Shown piece by piece: positions 44,979 to 55,626 of a stretch of DNA of 64,000 nt. The notes under the pieces are model-generated. The model saw nothing but the letters and a program-made list of their open reading frames with translations, searched no databases and was not told the origin of the DNA. The stretch lies in NCBI GenBank assembly GCA_016714765.1, contig JADKCF010000002.1, forward strand, positions 248,001 through 312,000, given 5' to 3'. Position 1 is the first letter of the stretch, and each line of letters begins with the position of its first letter. Position numbers and translations under genes: made by a program. This DNA comes from Saprospiraceae bacterium. Its GTDB lineage: Bacteria; Bacteroidota; Bacteroidia; Chitinophagales; Saprospiraceae.

Positions 44979-46004
44979 CTACTCAGCCCAGACTTTACAC
45001 CCTTCAGTGCAGTTGGTGCATATATCTATCTGATCTCTCCCTTTCAGCAAGGATGAGCGGAAAGCATGGTAAGCCGGACTCCTCCAAACCTGTCTAAAGG
45101 TGCTGGTTTTCAGATCTCCCAATCGGTGGATAGCATCTTTATCAAAGCAGCACGGTACCACAAGCCCGTCCCAGGTGATGACACAAGCATGCCATAATTT
45201 CCAGCAGTGATTTAACAATTCGTTTTTTACACGGTATTTTCCATCGGACTGCTTTTTATATCTGGAGTACTTTTCAATGGTAGGAATAAGTTCATTGCCG
45301 TCAGTATAATCATACACCTGTGCTGTTTTGAGCTTTACCTCGTCAACGCCTATTTCCTGAGCCAATCGATAAATGTCCGGTATCTGATGCTCGTTGGGCT
45401 TTACTACCAGAAACTGAAAAATAATATGTGGCGTATTGGATTTTAATTCTTTTTTCCATTTTACCACGTTGCGGGCACCTTGCAACACACTTTCCAGCTT
45501 ACCCTCTTTTCGATAATTTTCGTACACGTCCTGAGTGGTTCCATCGACACTTATAATGAGACGGTCTAAGCCCGATTCTATTGTTTTTCGGGCATTTTCA
45601 TCATTTAGAAAATGTCCGTTGGTAGAAGTGATGGTGTAGATACCTTTGGTACAGGCATACTTTACCATATCCAGAAATTTAGGATTGATGTAAGGTTCGC
45701 CCTGGAAATAAAATATAAGGTATATCAGGTCTTTGTAAACGTCGTCAATGGTGGTTCTAAAAAAATCCTCTTTCAGATTACCTGTTTCTCTGGTAAAAAT
45801 ACGCAGACCTGAAGGGCATTCGGGGCATCGGAGATTGCAGGCTGTGGTAGGTTCAAAAGATATGGTCATAGGCACACCCCACTGTAAAGGTTTGCCCCAT
45901 ATTTTAGTCAACTGATAGGAACTATAAAGGGCCACGGCATTGGCTGCTCTTCGTAGAGTTATCTTTTTTAGGAAGCCTGTTATGTCATGGATGTAAATTC
46001 CCAT
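44979..46004 (-). CDS. Radical SAM / SPASM domain protein
   Basis: 341 residues. Radical SAM cluster motif CNLRCPECPSG (CxxxCxxC) at about residues 54-61 and the TIM-barrel pattern (YLIFYFQGEPYINPKFLDMV, TSTNGHFLN, LIISVDGTTQDVYENYRKEG). C-terminal SPASM-type Cys clusters (CVITWDGLVVPCCFDKDA, CTNCTEGCKVW) can hold auxiliary Fe-S clusters. Such proteins act in peptide or lipid modification. No precursor peptide is recognisable nearby. Its position next to the PAP2/SDR run makes a lipid or surface-molecule role possible, but this is unproven. Confidence 0.87.
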   Translation of the reverse strand: MGIYIHDITGFLKKITLRRAANAVALYSSYQLTKIWGKPLQWGVPMTISFEPTTACNLRCPECPSGLRIFTRETGNLKEDFFRTTIDDVYKDLIYLIFYFQGEPYINPKFLDMVKYACTKGIYTITSTNGHFLNDENARKTIESGLDRLIISVDGTTQDVYENYRKEGKLESVLQGARNVVKWKKELKSNTPHIIFQFLVVKPNEHQIPDIYRLAQEIGVDEVKLKTAQVYDYTDGNELIPTIEKYSRYKKQSDGKYRVKNELLNHCWKLWHACVITWDGLVVPCCFDKDAIHRLGDLKTSTFRQVWRSPAYHAFRSSLLKGRDQIDICTNCTEGCKVWAE

Positions 46005-46122
46005 TGTTGATAATTAATAACAAATTAATAAGACGTACTTAATTGAGAAATGTTGCAAAAACAGAAGAAGTATATCTGTCCGGAAAACTTTACTACACTC
46101 TTTCTCTATGTTGAAATCCTGA

Positions 46123-46847
46123 TTATCCATACAATTCATAATGAATCTGCGATTTGTCATATCCCAGTTTCAAAGTAAGATTGGCAACAGCGTCGTCTAT
46201 CATATTCGTCCACCCGCAGATATAAAACTGTCTGGTTTTGTATACATCTTTATACTCATCCAAATATATATCATGAACATACCCATGATGAAATGGGGTT
46301 GTATGTTCTCTGGATAGCGCCACAGAATACCTGAAATTCGGGTGAGCAGAAGCGATTTCTGAAAACTCGTCCAGATATAGTATGCTGTCCGTATGTCGAG
46401 TGCCGAAGATAAGGTGTATTTTTTGAAAGTCATTTTTTTATCGATCACTTGTCTGATCATACTTCTGAAGGGCGCAACTCCTGTACATGTGCAAATCATG
46501 ATAATCTCACGTGATAGGTCATCGGGCAATGTAAAACCACCATCAGGACCTTTAAATTTCAGAACAGACCCGATGGTGACATCTTCAAAAAAGTATTTTG
46601 TGCCCAGCCCCTCGGAGGATCTCACGATACAGAATTGCAGAATATTATTGTTGTTTGGTGTATTGGCTATGGAATAACTGCGCCATCTATAAAGCCTTTT
46701 TTCACTAACCGGCAAATCCATCGTGACAAACTGTCCTGGCTTGAAGTCGAATATTGTGTCTCCATCCACAGATAAGGTAAACTGTCTGGTGGTAGTAGAC
46801 AATGATTCTATATTTATAACGGTACCCTGATACCAGCGTGTAGGCAT
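46123..46847 (-). CDS. Ferredoxin/flavodoxin-NAD(P)H reductase-like flavoprotein, frameshifted
   Basis: The first 160 or so residues (46847 down to about 46425) show the FNR fold: FAD motif RLYRWRSYSIANTP, FKPGQFVTMDLP and the NAD(P) motif MICTCTGVAPFRSMI. The frame then runs into nonsense. Adding one base to the run 46419-46424 joins MTFKK to IHLIFGTRHTDSILYLDE and on to HPNFRYSVALSREHT, GYVHDIYLDEY, RQFYICGWTNMIDDAV and the stop at 46123, all typical of the family C-terminus. It oxidises or reduces a small electron carrier with NAD(P)H. It is last of a minus-strand run with two DinB genes and rlmN. Confidence 0.85.
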
Positions 46848-46862
46848 ATGGTAGGATTAAAT

Positions 46863-47399
46863 TTAAGACTGGTTTATTAGCGGGAAATATCTGTCTTTTA
46901 TAACGTCCATATGATGTATCACATGTCCTGCTAACGTAAATCCAATGGCAAGAACTGAAATGTCAGACTTGAAACTAAAACCTTCACGCATCAGGTCTTC
47001 GCTATTGAAACTCTGAAACAAAACAATAGTGCTTTGCCTGACTACCCTGAATTCTTCCATTAAATCTTCCATATTTCTGTCCCCGGCATGTGCATTTTCA
47101 GCATAAGCATTTTCATCAAAGCCCGAAAGTACGGTCTTGTCATTTCTGGCAAATCTAAGGGCACGGTACGCAAAAATCCTCTCAGTATCTATGATATGCT
47201 GTAAAATATCGTGTATTGTCCATTTGCCTGGAGCATATCCGGAATGACCTAAACTTTTAAAGTTTTCGTATTGAGCATCGAGGTATGGATGTCCAAACTC
47301 TGTAAGTGCATCCAGTAAGGGTATATCGGGCACTTTAGCAATATATCTCTCAAAATATTCCGGTAAGCGTATGATTTCATTCTTTAACATAACAAACAC
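46863..47399 (-). CDS. DinB superfamily protein
   Basis: 178 residues, four-helix bundle of the DinB_2 type: GYAPGKWTIHDILQHIIDTE, RALRFARNDKT, GHVIHHMDVIKDRY. The His residues of the metal site are present. Biochemical role unknown; some relatives are thiol-dependent transferases. It lies in tandem with a second DinB gene 11 bp upstream. A second possible start is three codons in. Confidence 0.85.
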   Translation of the reverse strand: MFVMLKNEIIRLPEYFERYIAKVPDIPLLDALTEFGHPYLDAQYENFKSLGHSGYAPGKWTIHDILQHIIDTERIFAYRALRFARNDKTVLSGFDENAYAENAHAGDRNMEDLMEEFRVVRQSTIVLFQSFNSEDLMREGFSFKSDISVLAIGFTLAGHVIHHMDVIKDRYFPLINQS

Positions 47400-47410
47400 A
47401 ATAAAAATGA

Positions 47411-47938
47411 TTAATATTTTTCTTTGAGAATCTGCAGATGGTGCTCAGTATGGTAGGCATTCCACATCAATATTTCTCTTAATGTCATTTTACCCATCAG
47501 CGGATGGGGAAGCAGCAGTTGATCCATATTTTTATCATTCAATTTTGTGGTTGTACTATTGATCTGATCGGTCAGTTTTTCCAGTTCTTTTCTCCATTTT
47601 TGAGCATCACTGGCAGGAGAATCCGGCATTTTGGCCGAAAAAGGCGAAAGCACTCCTTGGCCTACAGAGGAAAGTTTTTCTTTATATCGTTGTACAACAG
47701 CATCATAGCTTCTTGGATCCCTGTTGCAATCGCCAAACCGCCACTTCAGAACGAACGAAGGGAGTTTCAGGGCTCTGAGCAAAGGTTTATTACTTTGTAC
47801 CAGGTGGATGACATGTTGTCCTGCTGTCCATTTTCCTTCAGGATGGGTTGTCCAGAAATCAGGGTTTTTCACGTTCAGAAAATCGTCCAAATCCTTCTGG
47901 TTTTGTTTGGTAAGCGTGGTGATTTGATTTTTATTCAT
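47411..47938 (-). CDS. DinB-like protein
   Basis: 175 residues. HPEGKWTAGQHVIHLVQSNK and LREILMWNAYHTEHHLQILK place the His ligands as in DinB/DUF1569-type bundles. It is quite diverged from its tandem neighbour, so an old duplication or independent origin is possible. Gap to rlmN 32 bp. Confidence 0.82.
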   Translation of the reverse strand: MNKNQITTLTKQNQKDLDDFLNVKNPDFWTTHPEGKWTAGQHVIHLVQSNKPLLRALKLPSFVLKWRFGDCNRDPRSYDAVVQRYKEKLSSVGQGVLSPFSAKMPDSPASDAQKWRKELEKLTDQINSTTTKLNDKNMDQLLLPHPLMGKMTLREILMWNAYHTEHHLQILKEKY

Positions 47939-47970
47939 CGCAGATATTTATATAAATGGCCGTTTATAGT

Positions 47971-49011
47971 TTACTCTTTATTGGCAAGTTGTCCGCAGGC
48001 TGCGTCTATATCTTTTCCCCTGCTTCTGCGCACGGTGACTATGATATCATGATTGCGAAGATGTCTTGCAAACAGATTGATTTTGTCTTCGTCCGCTTTC
48101 AGATATGATGACCCGTCAATAGGATTGTATTCTATGATATTGACTTTGACGGGAAATGATTTACAAAGCTTGACGAGATTTTTTGCATCTTCTATGCTAT
48201 CGTTGAAGTTCTGAAAGGCTATGTATTCATAGCTTATTTTATTTCCTGTCTTTTCATAAAAATATGCCAGAGATTCCATGAGTATCTCGAGATTGTTTTG
48301 CTCATTGATAGGCATGATCTCATTTCTTTTGGTATCATCAGCTGCGTGTAGTGAAAGAGCTAGATTGACTTTGGTATCGTCATCAGCAAGTTTTCTGATC
48401 ATTTTTGCAATACCCGCTGTACTTACTGTGATTCGTTTTGGAGATATATTCAGACCAAATGGTTCGGTAAGCATGGCAATACTGTCTAGCGTACTGCTGT
48501 AAGCAAGCAATGGTTCGCCCATACCCATGTAAACAACATTGGTAAGAGGGTGGCCATAAATCTCCATACATTGCTGATTGACGAGCACATACTGGTCGTA
48601 AATCTCTGCTCCGTCGAGATTACGGACACGCTTCATCTGTCCTGTAGCACAAAACTTGCAAGTAAGACTGCAACCTACCTGAGTGGATACACAAACGGTA
48701 TATCTGTCGTCATCAGGTACCGGGATCAGGACGGATTCTATTTTATGCCCATCATGGAGTATAAACCTGCTCTTGATCGTGCCATCACTGCTCTTTTGTA
48801 CTTTGTCAGTGAAGATAGGCAAAATCTCAAATTTGGCCGACAATTTTATGCGAAGGTCTTTAGACAGATTGGTCATAGCATCAAAAGTATGGGCAGATTT
48901 TTGCCATAGCCACTCGTAAATCTGTTTGGCTCTGAATGCAGGCTCTCCCATATCAGTCAAAATTTGCCTGATTTCTTCGAAACTGAGCTTTCTGATATCC
49001 TGTTTTATCAT
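47971..49011 (-). CDS. rlmN: Dual-specificity 23S rRNA/tRNA adenine C2-methyltransferase RlmN
   Basis: 346 residues from the ATG at 49011 (MIKQDIRKLSFEE). Radical SAM motif TCKFCATGQM preceded by GCS (CxxxCxxC) and the C-terminal catalytic Cys in DIDAACGQL. Also NVVYMGMGEPLLAY, RITVSTAGI and NLALSLHAADD. It methylates A2503 of 23S rRNA and A37 of tRNAs. Earlier in-frame ATG codons at 49047 and 49020 lie ahead of, or at, the transcript start implied by the -7 box at 49025-49032, hence the chosen start; leaderless use of 49020 is an alternative. Confidence 0.95.
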   Translation of the reverse strand: MIKQDIRKLSFEEIRQILTDMGEPAFRAKQIYEWLWQKSAHTFDAMTNLSKDLRIKLSAKFEILPIFTDKVQKSSDGTIKSRFILHDGHKIESVLIPVPDDDRYTVCVSTQVGCSLTCKFCATGQMKRVRNLDGAEIYDQYVLVNQQCMEIYGHPLTNVVYMGMGEPLLAYSSTLDSIAMLTEPFGLNISPKRITVSTAGIAKMIRKLADDDTKVNLALSLHAADDTKRNEIMPINEQNNLEILMESLAYFYEKTGNKISYEYIAFQNFNDSIEDAKNLVKLCKSFPVKVNIIEYNPIDGSSYLKADEDKINLFARHLRNHDIIVTVRRSRGKDIDAACGQLANKE

Positions 49012-49024
49012 GTCTTCCATGGTA

Positions 49025-49032
49025 CAAAGATA
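49025..49032 (-). promoter_or_regulatory. -7 promoter box for rlmN
   Basis: Minus-strand TATCTTTG, exact TAnnTTTG, just upstream of the rlmN start and 22 bp past the SNF2 stop. It lets rlmN-dinB-dinB-reductase be transcribed separately from the upstream helicase. Confidence 0.5.
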
Positions 49033-49054
49033 GGGTTTTTGTTTCACATGCCTT

Positions 49055-52000
49055 TTAACTAAACAAAAAGCCTATGTCGTCTTTGGTTAAGCTCTTGAAA
49101 AAGGCCGAATCTTCCTGAATAATCTCTTTGGAAATGGACATCTTTTTTTCCTGCAGTTGAATGATTTTTTCTTCCACAGAGTCCTTACATATCATCTTGT
49201 AGGCAAATATTTTATTTTTTTGCCCAATCCGGTGTGTACGGTCTATGGCTTGCTGTTCGACAGCAGGATTCCACCAAGGGTCTACTATATAAACATAGTC
49301 TGCTTCTGTAAGATTGAGCCCTACACCACCTGCTTTTAGGGATATGAGGAACACATGTATTTCTTTTTGTTGCTGGAATATTTCTACCTGCTCCTGTCTT
49401 TGAATAGCTGATGTTCCTCCATCCAGATAACAATATTTAATATTATTTTCATCTAGTTCATCACGAATGAGAGCCAGCATTTCCGTAAATTGTGAGAATA
49501 CGAGCATTTTATGATCTCCAATATTTTCTTTGATCTCTCTTGTAAGTTCCAGGATTTTGACGCCTTTGGTTGCTTTTGACTCCTTATCTTTTATCAACCT
49601 GGGATCGTCGCATATTTGCCGCAACCGCAAGAGACCTTCAAGGATATAAACTCCAGCTTTGGCAATACCCTCTGTATCTATTTTCTGGATCAATGCATGT
49701 CTATAGTAATCTTTATATTCATCGTACAGGACTTTTTGTGCTTTATCCATCTGACACCAGAGGATCATTTCTGCTTTTTCAGGCAGATCAGGTGCTACTT
49801 CGGATTTGGTTCGCCTGAGCATGAATGGTTTGATCAGCCGTCGTAGCAGAATACCGGCATCTTTATTTCCTTCTTTATCTATGGGATTGGCAAATTCGTG
49901 TCTGAAAAACTCTTTTCCTCCCAGCAGTCCGGGATTCAAAAAATTAAACTGTGCATAAATATCATAAGTATTATTCTGCATGGGTGTACCACTGAGAATA
50001 AATTTGTTTCGTGCTCTGAGTAGCTGGACTGCTTTGGTAGATATAGCATCAGGATTTTTGATGGCTTGACTTTCGTCCAGTATGATGTATTCCCAGTCGA
50101 AGTTGACAAGTGTTTCTATATCATTGCGGACAATACCATATGATGATATGATAATGTCATAGTCGTTAAAATGTTCGTCAGAAAACTCTCTTGTGGATCC
50201 ATAAAACAAGTGGTATCTGAGTTGGGGTGCAAATTTTTTCAGCTCACTTTCCCAGTTGTAAATCAGAGAAGTAGGGCATATGATCAGACTTGTTGGATTT
50301 GAATACTTTTCTTTGAGAAATGCCAGAAAAGTGATAGCCTGCAGTGTCTTGCCCAGTCCCATGTCATCAGCGAGGCATCCTCCCCAGGATATTTCGTCGA
50401 GCACCTGCATCCATTGATAGCCTGTTTCCTGATATGGTCTGAGAGTAGCTTGGATCATATCAGGAATAGGTTGAGGTTTTACGTCTTCTATCCGTAAGAG
50501 TTTTTGTTTTTTCTCTTCAATTTCTGCTAGAATGTCCTCATCATTGATCTGGTCAAACAGTAACTCTACGATGTTGAAATGTTTTTTGCTTACCTTCAGA
50601 CCTGATTTATCATCTACAGCAAATTTAAACAAAGTGCTGTATTTGCTTATCCATTCTGCAGGCAACATACCAAATGATCCGTCACCCAGCACCACAAAAT
50701 CCTGACCATTGAGAATAGCTTTTTTTATTTCTTTGAATTGGATAACCTGATCTCCCCATTCTGCAGTCACTTGTATGTCAAACCAGTCGATACCACTACT
50801 GATGTTCATATCCCATTTAGGGGTAGCAGAGTTGTATCTGAATCTTTTGAGTTCATTGAAGCCCACCATTCTGATATTTTCATTCATCAGTTGCTTTGAA
50901 AAATGTATAAACCATTGATTTTTCATCACATCCTCGAAGTGTATAAAAAAATGAGGCTGAAAAGATTGATTTTTAAAACTATGATGCATAGAACGCATAA
51001 ACTCTACAAAAGCTTCTTCTTCTTCAGAATTCCTGATCAACAGCTGGTGTCCTTTTTCGTCATCAAAATAATGATCACCAAGGTCTGTCATGTCGATGAT
51101 AAGGTCGTCGTAGTAAAATTTGGGTGCTACCACCAGGTATTTGTCATCGAGCTCCCTCAGATGAACTGCAGGCACAAAAACACTTTCCCTAACTTTGATT
51201 TTAAGGTCTTCAGGCAATGAGACACCGTATCTTGAAGATAGAGGGTGAAGAATCTCCTTGACGATGTTTTCTCCATGTTTTGCCGAAAAACTTAACTTTC
51301 CTTTGGGCATGGATTGCAACAACTTGTTTAGTTCGTTTCTTTTATGAAGGTAGAGTGTATTGTCAGAAAAAATAAGCTTACCCTCATAGATGTCTTTTGT
51401 ATCATTTGCACCAATGACGACTTTGCCATCGCCATCGGTAAAACTGACTTGGAGAGTGATAAATTTATCGTTGTTTTTTACATGAATCTCTGCATAAACA
51501 GGCTCCGGTGCCAGAGTGATAACTGTGAGATTGGACTTGGCAAAATTTTCGTCATCAGCCAGTAATTTTATTTTTTCCCATCTGCTTATGACAGACCAAT
51601 GTTCCTCCACTTTGATTAGAAAATGTTTTAGATATTGTTTTCGGGTAGCCTCATAAAACTGATTCTGGAAGTTCTGATAAGACTGTGTGTAATAACTAGG
51701 CCCGATGTATTCCTTAAAAGTGATGTAACTAAAGTCCATCAGTACATTGTATCTTGTTTCTTCCAGTATAGAAAGCAGATGCAGATTCTCTTCTTTACCG
51801 ATATATACCCGGGATATTTTTTCCTCTCCCTTTTTGCTTGTTTCTATTTTATAAGCTTCTATTTTCAGAGGAGCATTATCCTGAGTGCGATGGGACAATT
51901 GGAAATAAATGCCGATGTCATAGTTTTCTTCCCGGGGTTTGAATGGCATCTTCTTTTTAGCGTCGGAAACGATCAGCTCCTTTATCTTTGGCAATCGGGA

Positions 52001-52983
52001 CATACTGACATAATGTGAAGGCACAAAACTGAGGGACAGTTTGCCCGAATAATCAGAAGCAAATTTGAATTCTTTTGACTCTTCATCTTCTACAGAGAGT
52101 CCAAAATCGGCCAGCAACTGGTTTTTTTCTTTATCCAGATTGGTATATGGCACAAACTGTGAAAATCCTCCTTCATCATTGAGAAAATAAATACAATCCA
52201 CGGCATGAATACAAATTTGATCTCTGTAACACAAGCCACAACTACATTTAATTTCTATATCATCGTTTTCATTGACCCTAAAAGCAATGGTTTGTTTTTC
52301 TTTATAATGCTGATATGAGACATCAAATCCTTTAACCGGCCCTGTAATCTTAGCAAAGTGTTTGTTGCGTTTGGATGCATTTCTCAATGACGGAATAAGG
52401 GTTCCGATTCGATAAAAACTAAAATCTTTGGCATTGGTAATGATAAAAGGTTGTTTGAGAATTTCTGGATCCAGGTTTTTAATATTTTTTTGGATGGGGC
52501 CTTTTACTCCGAAAGGAAGATCATTTTGCAGAAGGGGTGTAAAGTGAAGTAGGTTTTTGGTTTCTGATTCTTCATCCTGCAATTTTTTTCGCATCTCCTC
52601 CTGTGCCTTCCATCTTGATTTTATCAAAGATTCCTCATTGAGTTGCACCTGCATCGCTACCAGCACTTCGGCAATATGTCGGCATTTTTCATTTTGGTTG
52701 TACTCCGGACAGTCGCACTGTACTCCGTATTTATCCTGATTTTTTTAATGATGACAGAATAGGTCTTTTCGACATCTTTCACCAGATAAGTTAGGTAGTT
52801 ACCTAGCAGGCGTCTTGGTTTAAGTAATTCGGCTTTTTCATAAAATTCCGATTCGGCACCGGTAAGATATGGAGTCACAAACTCATCCGTAAGCGCTAGA
52901 ATTTTCTCAGTAGCAAAATGGTCTGAAACTACTATTTTTTTATCATCAAAGGTGCTGTTCACGCTTATTTCTGTTTTATGCAA
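49055..52983 (-). CDS. SNF2-family DEAD/DEAH helicase with SWIM zinc finger, frameshifted
   Basis: About 1,305 residues once joined. The N-terminal stretch from 52983 (TEISVNSTFDDKKIVV, LLGNYLTYLVKDVEKTYSV) stops being coherent at a run of seven T (plus strand 52740-52746). Adding one base restores NQDKYGVQCDCPEYNQNEKC then RHIAEVLVAMQVQLNEE, a SWIM zinc finger (CxCx9CxH). A second CSC...CIH cluster (EIKCSCGLCYRDQICIHAV) lies about 150 residues on. The C-terminal SNF2 motor is complete: ADDMGLGKTLQ, DESQAIKNP, LSGTPMQNN, GGVGLNLTEADYV, QAIDRTHRIGQ. Probable DNA translocase in repair or transcription. It lies 16 bp after the glycosyltransferase gene. Confidence 0.9.
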
Positions 52984-52999
52984 ACCGCAAAATTTGAAA

Positions 53000-54043
53000 T
53001 TAAATGAGAGACTTTATAGTTTTTTGAAGATTATTTAATTCATTTTGATTTAAAACTGCATATTTGGGCATTTCTGAAAGTCTCAAAGCCAGATATTCCT
53101 GTTCTGTTTGGCCGGGAGTAGGTATAAATATGGCTTTGATATCTAGTCTGCTGATATCCATTATGGTCGAATACCCTGACCGAGAGATCAGAAGTCGGGA
53201 GGTATTCAGAATTTTTTCTATCTCTGAGCTGTGAGCGAGGTCTATCACCGTGATGCCGTCCACATATGGAGCCTTCTTTTTACCTTTCAGAGTCGTCCCA
53301 CGTATCATTATTATTTTATATGAAAGTGCTAGGTCAGCCAATTCTGTAATTAAAAGATCTTCCAAAAAAGTTCTTTGGGGTTCAGGTCCCGATAACAGGA
53401 AACAAATATCATAAACCGGCTTAAGTTGTTTTTTTGAGATCCTGGTGAGCGGGCCAATAAATATCTTTTTTATGCCAGGATTGTGTGAAAGCGCAGGACA
53501 CAAAGATCTGTGATTTTCAAAATCCGGTACCAGGCAAACGTCAAATTTTCGGATAAACCACTGATGGAGCATACTTGCTACTTTCGAAATGGTGGTTTGT
53601 TTGTATAAAATATTTATCTGATGGGTCATGTAATAATTTGTGACACCAGAAGCTCTGAATCCAAGTCTATTATCTGATATAATGACATTGGCCCCGGTTT
53701 TTTGTATAATCTTTTTTGCTGCTTTACCTTCTGCTACAATACCCGAAATCATGGACGGTAAAGATATGAGTAAATTATACATCATATTATTGTATTTGTA
53801 TCTGATACCGTATGGAGGAATCACATAAAATTCTATATCAGGAAACTCAGCCCGCAGGATACTGAGCGCATCCCCATCAGAGGCAATTATCACTTTACTG
53901 CAGTATCCCGAAAGCAAATGTATCAGCGGGATACATCGAGTGGCATGACCCAGACCCCAATTTAAGGGTGCAACCACGACGATGTCCTCTGGTGTAATTA
54001 AGTGCTTTAAAGCCGATTCTGCTTCTAAATATTGATGGTCCAT
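53000..54043 (-). CDS. Glycosyltransferase (MurG/GT28-like)
   Basis: 347 residues with two Rossmann-like halves. N-terminal acceptor-side loop PLNWGLGHATRCIPLIHLL and SDNRLGFRASGVTNYYMTHQ; C-terminal donor-side motifs SEIEKILNTSRLLISRSGYS and FIPTPGQTEQEYLA resemble the UDP-sugar site of GT28 enzymes. Likely a cytoplasmic or membrane-peripheral sugar transfer to a lipid or surface glycan; donor and acceptor unknown. It sits between rng (32 bp) and the SNF2 gene in one minus-strand run. Confidence 0.8.
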   Translation of the reverse strand: MDHQYLEAESALKHLITPEDIVVVAPLNWGLGHATRCIPLIHLLSGYCSKVIIASDGDALSILRAEFPDIEFYVIPPYGIRYKYNNMMYNLLISLPSMISGIVAEGKAAKKIIQKTGANVIISDNRLGFRASGVTNYYMTHQINILYKQTTISKVASMLHQWFIRKFDVCLVPDFENHRSLCPALSHNPGIKKIFIGPLTRISKKQLKPVYDICFLLSGPEPQRTFLEDLLITELADLALSYKIIMIRGTTLKGKKKAPYVDGITVIDLAHSSEIEKILNTSRLLISRSGYSTIMDISRLDIKAIFIPTPGQTEQEYLALRLSEMPKYAVLNQNELNNLQKTIKSLI

Positions 54044-54075
54044 GTCAGGACGTAAATGTAACTATTTCTTTGATA

Positions 54076-55626
54076 TCAGGACAATCTTATCTCGTCATCT
54101 GCTTCGTCATAAAACTTATATTCGAACAGATGAAAATTAGCATCGCTACTGAGGCTGATCCATTTTTTATATTTTCCGAACCACTTCATTTGTATGCTCG
54201 GGAAACCGTTTTTCAGATAAGCGTAAATAAACTGGTTGACCTGAAGCCTGATTTTAGATTTAGGTCTGGAGTCTATAATATAATCTATATCCCTCTGTAT
54301 ATTGTCTATCACTAGTATAGATGGATTGACCTTGCCAGATCCCTGACAGGCCGGGCAAACTTCTGTAGTATCGATATTTACTTCAGGTCTTGTGCGCTGA
54401 CGAGTGATCTGCATCAGACCAAACTTACTTAGCGGAAGTATCGTGTGCTGCGCTCTGTCACCTTCCATAAAATCACGCATCTTATTGAAGAGACTGACTT
54501 TATTGTCAGGAGTCCTCATATCTATAAAATCGATGATGATAAGGCCTCCTATATCTCTGAGTCTAAGTTGGCGGGCTATCTCTTCGGCTGCTTCCAGATT
54601 GACGGACATGGCGGCATCCTCCTGATCCTTGCGCTGCATTTTCGGACCACTGTTGACATCTATGACATGCATGGCTTCGGTATGTTCGATGACAATATAC
54701 GCACCACTGCTCATCGTAGACGTTTTGCCAAATGATGCTTTGATCTGACGATTGATGTCATAGTGATCAAAAATAGGTCTGGAGCCTTTGTACTGCTGCA
54801 GAATCTTGACTTTATCCGGTGCTATATTGCCGAGGTAGTCCTTGATACTGTTGTACAGGTCTTTGTCGTCAATAGTTATTTTGTTAAAATTGTCGTTGAG
54901 GATATCCCTGAGTATGGTAGAAGTTTTGTCTATTTCGCTAAGGATTTTATCAGGAGCGCTGGTTTGCTTCAGCTGCTCATAAATAGTTTTCCATTTGTCT
55001 TCCAGTTCTTTGATATCATTATGTAGATCAGCTACTTTTTTACCTTCTGCAGCCGTACGTACGATGACCCCAAAATTTTTGGGCTTGATACTTTCGACCA
55101 GCACTTTGAGCCTTTTTCTTTCGTCATTGGAGGCTATTTTTTTGGAAACGGCTACTATGTCAGAGAATGGGGTGAGAACGACATATCTTCCCGGCAGAGT
55201 TAATTCGCAGCTGAGTCTGGGTCCTTTGGTAGAGATTGGCTCTTTGAGTACCTGGACCAGGACGTACCCGTTTTTATCAAAAACCTGATCTATTTTTCCT
55301 GTTTTTGGATTGTCCGGCTCCAGTTCGAAATGATCGAGTTGATTATTGTTATAACTCCCTTTCATCACTGCATTGGTATATTTTATCAATGACTTGATCT
55401 GAGGCCCAAGGTCAGTGTAATGAAGGAAGGCATCTTTTCTGTGCCCGATATCCATAAATCCGGCATTGAGTCCAGGCATTAGTTTTTTAGCACTTGCCAG
55501 GAAAATATCTCCTACTGTAGAGCTATTGTTTGTCTTTTGCCTGTGTATTTCGACCAGCTTTGAACCCTCCAGCAGCGCTATTTCTACTTCGGTGGGTGAG
55601 GACTTTATGATTAATTCTTTTTCCAC
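54076..55626 (-). CDS. rng: Ribonuclease E/G family endoribonuclease (RNase G)
   Basis: 516 residues starting with GTG (then EKELIIKSSPTEVEIALLEG). S1 RNA-binding domain at about 35-120 (GDIFLASAKKLMPGLNAGFM, RKDAFLHYTD), RNase-H-like catalytic core with the Mg ligands in MHVIDVNSG and IIIDFIDMRT, and the Zn-link CPACQGSG, which joins protomers in this family. Length fits RNase G rather than RNase E. It processes rRNA and decays mRNA. Downstream genes follow closely on the minus strand. Confidence 0.95.
   Translation of the reverse strand: MEKELIIKSSPTEVEIALLEGSKLVEIHRQKTNNSSTVGDIFLASAKKLMPGLNAGFMDIGHRKDAFLHYTDLGPQIKSLIKYTNAVMKGSYNNNQLDHFELEPDNPKTGKIDQVFDKNGYVLVQVLKEPISTKGPRLSCELTLPGRYVVLTPFSDIVAVSKKIASNDERKRLKVLVESIKPKNFGVIVRTAAEGKKVADLHNDIKELEDKWKTIYEQLKQTSAPDKILSEIDKTSTILRDILNDNFNKITIDDKDLYNSIKDYLGNIAPDKVKILQQYKGSRPIFDHYDINRQIKASFGKTSTMSSGAYIVIEHTEAMHVIDVNSGPKMQRKDQEDAAMSVNLEAAEEIARQLRLRDIGGLIIIDFIDMRTPDNKVSLFNKMRDFMEGDRAQHTILPLSKFGLMQITRQRTRPEVNIDTTEVCPACQGSGKVNPSILVIDNIQRDIDYIIDSRPKSKIRLQVNQFIYAYLKNGFPSIQMKWFGKYKKWISLSSDANFHLFEYKFYDEADDEIRLS

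Noticed and set aside
44979..46004. Ribosomally made peptide (RiPP) cluster around the radical SAM/SPASM protein
   Set aside because: No precursor-like small ORF, protease or transporter typical of such clusters lies nearby on that strand.
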